From: Aquitalea sp.
Lineage (GTDB): Bacteria > Pseudomonadota > Gammaproteobacteria > Burkholderiales > Chromobacteriaceae
Direction of reading: 5' to 3'
NCBI GenBank assembly: GCA_019232735.1
Contig: JAFANL010000294.1
Location: 1-6,531 of the forward strand
DNA: 6,531 nt
Of the stretch, positions 5,112 through 6,531 are shown in pieces. Position numbers and translations under genes: made by a program. Numbering within the stretch: the first letter of the stretch is position 1; the number at the start of each line of letters is the position of its first letter. A model generated the notes under the pieces. The model did no database searches. It saw only the letters and a program-made list of their open reading frames with translations, and was not told the DNA's origin.

Positions 5112-6049
5112 GACTGCTCCTGGCTGTTTGCCGGTGCTGTGCTGTCAGCCCTGATTTCCGCCATCGGACCTCCTGGGCCCGACAGCTCTTGCTGGTGACG
5201 GTCCTCCGGTTTGCTGAGTGGGCCCAACTGGTGCAGATAGGCGTCAACCCCGCTGTCCCGCTGATACACTGGAAAATCGCAACGCCGGTCACGAAAGCTC
5301 TTCAGTGGCTGGCCCAGGCCACGCAGGCCGCGTTCGCGTTCGCGCCTTACCTTGTCGAAGTCGATTTCCACCGGGATGATTTCTGCCCCGTCACCGGCCT
5401 GGTGCAGTACATAGCCGGCGGGATCAACCACGATGGAGCGGCCGACACCACCGTCACCCACGCCGTTGATGTCGAAGAAATACACCTGGTTGGTGGCTGC
5501 GGAAGCACGGGCAATGGCCAGTTCGATGTCACGATCTATGGTGTCGGTCATGGTGGGGTGCAGGATGACTTCCGCCCCCATGGCCGCCAGCGTGCGGGTG
5601 GTTTCCGGGAACCACATGTCGTAGCAGATGGAAATACCGATCCGGCCTGCATCAGGGACATCAAACACCACGAATTGCTCGCCGGCACTGATGCCTTTTT
5701 CGTAGGGGAGAAAGGGAAACAGCTTGCTGAAGCGGGCAATGACCTCGCCTTGCGGATTGATCACCGGGCTGGTGTTGAAAACATGACCGTCGCGCAGTTC
5801 GAACAAGGAACCGGGGATCAGCCAGATCCCATGTCTGGCGGCCATCTGGCATAGCCGTTGCTCGGCAACCCCCGGCATGGCTTCGGCATTCTGTGGGCTG
5901 GGACCATAGGCGGCCAGCTCGGAAAACAGCACCATGTCGACCCAGGGGAAGCGGTGTTTGATATGGGCGATGTAATGCCCCATGCGCGTGATGTTTTCTT
6001 CAAAGGCGGAAACCGGCATCTGAATGCCGGCAATGGCGAAGCGTTTCAC
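5108..6049 (-). CDS. Carbon-nitrogen hydrolase (nitrilase superfamily) amidase
   Basis: The 313-residue cytoplasmic enzyme should hydrolyse a non-peptide C-N bond (amide, carbamoyl or, less likely, nitrile), or act as an amide synthase in reverse. The Glu-Lys-Cys triad is complete: E44 in VLFSELAAYGP, K109 in RFSKLFPF and C142 in ISICYDMWFPE. A second conserved Glu, E117, lies in LPYEKG. The region around 191-207, ending in the GVGDGGVGRS segment, and a Pro-Ala-Gly turn follow in the usual order. About 45 residues after the core are Gln/Pro/Gly/Ser-rich and not typical of the family, so this tail may be flexible. The start is GTG at 6049, with GGGAGAG upstream; no better Met lies nearby. It is the first gene of the three-gene set and ends in an ATGA overlap with the ATP-grasp gene, implying translational coupling. 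It resembles N-carbamoylputrescine-amidase or omega-amidase relatives only at superfamily level, so I give no symbol. Confidence 0.88.
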   Translation of the reverse strand: MKRFAIAGIQMPVSAFEENITRMGHYIAHIKHRFPWVDMVLFSELAAYGPSPQNAEAMPGVAEQRLCQMAARHGIWLIPGSLFELRDGHVFNTSPVINPQGEVIARFSKLFPFLPYEKGISAGEQFVVFDVPDAGRIGISICYDMWFPETTRTLAAMGAEVILHPTMTDTIDRDIELAIARASAATNQVYFFDINGVGDGGVGRSIVVDPAGYVLHQAGDGAEIIPVEIDFDKVRRERERGLRGLGQPLKSFRDRRCDFPVYQRDSGVDAYLHQLGPLSKPEDRHQQELSGPGGPMAEIRADSTAPANSQEQS

Positions 6050-6406
6050 GGACTCTCCCGGGGGCCGACAGCGGATGCTGCCGGCTAGTGTGGCTGGGAG
6101 AGCAGTCTACAAATCAGCATGCAAGGCCAGAAATCACCGTTTTCTGATTAATACGCAGGGAAAGTACTGATCCATGAGGGAGGAAAATTCCTTGCCATGT
6201 CTTGTGCATGACAATGCGGGAATGAATCTGCATGCAGCGCAGCGGTGGCTCTGCACGTCGTGCAGTTGCGGCGGGATGTTTGATTCAGCCATGGTTGGGG
6301 ATGGCAGGGGGGCGTGTACGCTGCAGCAGGAAGGGCTCTGGCTCGCGCTGTTGTTGCACGCGGGGGATTTAAGCCGCCGACACGAGCGGGATGTCGGCGC
6401 CGGGTT
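6050..6406. promoter_or_regulatory. Intergenic region upstream of the nitrilase operon, with palindromes
   Basis: This 357-bp stretch lies between the nitrilase start and the kdpE stop and should hold the operon promoter on the minus strand. I could not assign a convincing -35/-10 pair; TATTAA within the AT-rich 6140-6155 stretch is a possible -10 without a clear -35. CTGCATGCAG (6228-6237) is a perfect 10-bp palindrome and CTGCACG-T-CGTGCAG (6251-6265) a 15-bp dyad, both built on CTGCA/TGCAG. A plus-strand open frame at 6174-6428 has no family resemblance and runs over the kdpE end, so I do not call it a gene. Confidence 0.45.
6375..6399 (-). terminator. Probable kdpE 3' hairpin, weak terminator
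   Basis: CGCCGACA (6375-6382) and TGTCGGCG (6392-6399) form a perfect 8-bp stem with a 9-base loop, beginning eight bases after the kdpE stop on the minus strand. The bases that follow are GGCTTAAATCC, with no true T-run. It fits the end of the kdp transcript by position, but its efficiency as an intrinsic terminator is doubtful. Confidence 0.5.
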
Positions 6407-6531
6407 TCAGTTTTCCAGCAGCCGGTAGCCGACGCCGGTTTCGGTGAGGATGTGCTGCGGCATGGCAGGGTTGTCTTCCAGTTTTTGCCGCAGGTGCCCC
6501 ATGTAGACACGCAGATACTGATTGTGCTCGG
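6407..6531 (-). CDS. kdpE: KdpE, OmpR-family response regulator of the Kdp potassium system, C-terminal fragment
   Basis: The last 41 codons of a minus-strand gene are present; the rest lies beyond the right edge. The translation has YLRVYMGHLRQKLE, then ILTETGVGYRLLEN and a stop. This is the recognition helix and the wing hairpin of the OmpR/PhoB winged-helix DNA-binding domain. The 'YMGHLRQKLE' wording is typical of KdpE rather than of other OmpR-type regulators. KdpE, phosphorylated by the sensor KdpD, activates the kdpFABC high-affinity K+ ATPase genes under K+ limitation or osmotic stress. The receiver domain and phospho-acceptor Asp are outside the window. The sensor and transporter genes are probably to the right, since kdpE commonly ends its cluster. 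A different minus-strand frame open from 6510 to 6148 overlaps this gene and is a shadow. Confidence 0.88.
   Translation of the reverse strand, partial: EHNQYLRVYMGHLRQKLEDNPAMPQHILTETGVGYRLLEN

Noticed and set aside
4038..5198. A 386-codon open frame on the plus strand opposite the ATP-grasp gene
   Set aside because: It mirrors the codons of a clearly conserved minus-strand gene; no family motif or good ribosome binding site is seen. Long antisense frames are common with this codon bias.
5189..5854. A 221-codon plus-strand open frame opposite the nitrilase gene
   Set aside because: Shadow of the nitrilase codons; the minus-strand protein has the full Glu-Lys-Cys triad.
6115..6135. Sigma-54 promoter (TGGC...TTGCA) ahead of the nitrilase gene
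   Set aside because: The GG and GC elements are not at the required 12-base offset.
6174..6428. A possible small plus-strand gene in the gap beside kdpE
   Set aside because: No Shine-Dalgarno sequence is placed for the ATG at 6174, there is no recognisable domain, and it overlaps the kdpE end.
6148..6510. A 120-codon minus-strand open frame at the right edge
   Set aside because: It is an out-of-frame reading of the kdpE end running on into intergenic DNA; the KdpE frame has the recognisable winged-helix motif.

Overview
The window looks like chromosomal DNA of a GC-rich Gram-negative bacterium. Protein resemblance as I remember it (a Vibrio/Neisseriales-type endonuclease I, KdpE, a thermoresistant-type gluconokinase) and codon use point to a betaproteobacterium near Chromobacteriaceae (Chromobacterium/Aquitalea/Vogesella). 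This is inference; no rRNA or other phylogenetic marker is present. I see no tRNA, rRNA, CRISPR array, insertion sequence or phage gene.

Left third (1-2289): the 3' end of a DJ-1/PfpI-family gene (+) runs tail to tail into a gluconokinase gene (-), and the two coding ends overlap by 36 bp. A divergent control region (744-974) follows, with a good sigma-70-type promoter, a weaker opposing one and several dyads. Then comes an endonuclease I gene (+) with a lipoprotein-type signal. It converges on a small gene of unknown function (-) that has a helical N-terminal half and an Ala/Ser/Thr/Glu/Pro-rich tail. The AT-rich gap 2290-2490 carries several short inverted repeats.

Middle and right (2491-6049): three minus-strand genes form an apparent operon, transcribed from right to left. 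They are a nitrilase-superfamily amidase (6049 to 5108), an ATP-grasp ligase (5111 or 4997 to 3543) and a C45-type Ntn-hydrolase/acyltransferase related to penicillin acyltransferase (3483 to 2491). The first two share an ATGA stop/start. A GC-rich hairpin lies between the second and third. All three families make, transfer or break amide-type bonds, so the set looks like a small pathway around an amide, peptide-like or N-acyl metabolite. The substrate cannot be read from the sequence. This is the best candidate here for an undescribed system.

Right edge (6050-6531): a 357-bp intergenic stretch with CTGCA-type palindromes precedes the 3' end of kdpE (-), the response regulator of the potassium-transport Kdp system, which runs off the window.
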